DNA of 64,000 bases from DASZQL01 sp964391865 (GTDB lineage: Bacteria > Planctomycetota > Phycisphaerae > Phycisphaerales > UBA1924): contig CAYMNQ010000001.1 in assembly GCA_964391865.1 (NCBI GenBank), positions 248,001 to 312,000 on the forward strand. The letters are read 5' to 3'. The notes below the pieces were generated by a model, which was not told the origin of the DNA, ran no database searches, and saw only the letters and a program-made list of their open reading frames with translations. The stretch's first letter is position 1; the number at the start of each line of letters is the position of its first letter. The position numbers were made by a program, and so were the translations under genes. Below, in pieces: positions 63,453 to 64,000 of the stretch.

Positions 63453-64000
63453 TCAGCGGGCCTCATCCGGCTGCGGCGCTAAGCGCCCGCCCATCGGCCC
63501 CTCGCTGGTCGATCCGCCCGAACCGGCGCCCAGCCACTCGAACCGCGGGCGTAAGCCCAGCGTCTTCGCGAACAGCTGGCTCTTCCGCTCCGCTCCCCAC
63601 GTATCGACCGACGGATTCTCCGGTGCCTCGACCGCCAGCGTCGCTTCATCGCCCGCGAGAATCACGCGCACCGACCGCACGTTCTGCGTGTGCGTGCGGT
63701 CCAGCCCGTCCGCCACACGAAGAATCCCAGACAGCACCCGCACCACGTCCCGGTCCACGCCGCTCAGCTTCGCGAAGTGCGAGTGCTTCTTCTTCGGCTC
63801 CGACCTTCGGTGATACCGCGCAATGTTCGCCACCAGTTCGAGTTCACGGTGCGAGAACCCCGCGATGTCGCTGTGCACGATCAGGTGATAGCTGTGCTTG
63901 TGGTGCTTCGAGTAGTTGATGAGATACCCCACGTCGTGCAGCAGCCCCGCCGCACGAAGAATGTCCCTCGCCGTCTGATCGCCCGCGTCCCCCAACGCCC
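63453..64000 (-). CDS. Ppx/GppA-type exopolyphosphatase, C-terminal HD domain (5' end outside window)
   Basis: The frame is open to the right edge, so only the last ~182 residues are visible. LLHDVGYLINYSKHHKHSYH, with LIVHSDIAGFSHRE after it, is the HD-like C-terminal domain of Ppx/GppA proteins (HD and further His). It hydrolyses polyphosphate or pppGpp in known relatives. The ASKHA catalytic domain should lie beyond 64000. The last ~40 residues are glycine-rich and not conserved. Confidence 0.82.
   Translation of the reverse strand, partial: ALGDAGDQTARDILRAAGLLHDVGYLINYSKHHKHSYHLIVHSDIAGFSHRELELVANIARYHRRSEPKKKHSHFAKLSGVDRDVVRVLSGILRVADGLDRTHTQNVRSVRVILAGDEATLAVEAPENPSVDTWGAERKSQLFAKTLGLRPRFEWLGAGSGGSTSEGPMGGRLAPQPDEAR

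Overview
The window is high-GC bacterial DNA that looks like a planctomycete, probably near the Phycisphaerae. This is inferred from the mix of secreted proteins with C-terminal dockerin/EF-hand-like tails, a CRTAC1-type FG-GAP protein, a DUF1570-type zincin, many small lipoproteins and the divergent Fur-like regulator. No 16S rRNA gene is present to confirm it.

Layout. 1-11 kb holds a TolC-type efflux fragment, secreted repeat proteins, prmC, a fur-like gene, an ankyrin protein, a Tat-exported aminotransferase-fold protein, and the tsf-rpsB translation operon with a clear terminator. 11.2-21.7 kb is an accessory island. It begins at a tRNA-Pro(GGG) gene whose 3' end and terminator recur in degraded form near 15.98 kb and 21.58 kb. 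It carries small orphan ORFs, an unusual tRNA with a tRNA-Leu-like body and a proline anticodon (UGG), an IS1595-type transposase with a probably leaderless promoter, orphan membrane and secreted proteins, a patatin lipoprotein, a pentameric ligand-gated ion channel homologue, and IS5 and DUF3313-like remnants. 21.8-33.5 kb has a beta-helix protein, an S9 peptidase, rnhA divergent from a PurS-PurL fusion gene, and membrane, zincin and lipoprotein genes. 33.6-50.6 kb carries scattered complex I genes (nuoB, nuoA, then nuoJKLMN as an overlapping minus-strand operon). Among them lie putA, a HerA-like ATPase, a glycosyltransferase-like gene and lipoproteins. 50.9-52.1 kb is a phospholipid pair (pgsA-pgpA). 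52.3-61.1 kb is a complete cbb3 oxidase structural and assembly operon (ccoNO fusion, Q, P, G, H, a TauE/SafE-like gene, I, S) that runs into a tRNA-Leu(UAA) on the opposite strand. The right end has a propeller lipoprotein, tmk and the C-terminus of a Ppx/GppA-type HD protein.

How the genes work together. Complex I (NADH to quinone) and the cbb3 oxidase (cytochrome c to O2, high affinity) form two parts of one respiratory chain. PutA feeds electrons to quinone. ccoG, ccoH, ccoI and ccoS supply copper and assembly functions.

The most unusual signals are three. First, the island tRNA whose body and anticodon disagree. Second, families of short dispersed repeats that recur between genes and also sit in frame inside purL, putA and another ORF. 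Third, a NuoJ with an extended N-terminus and a soluble insertion, next to a NuoL with a histidine-rich loop.
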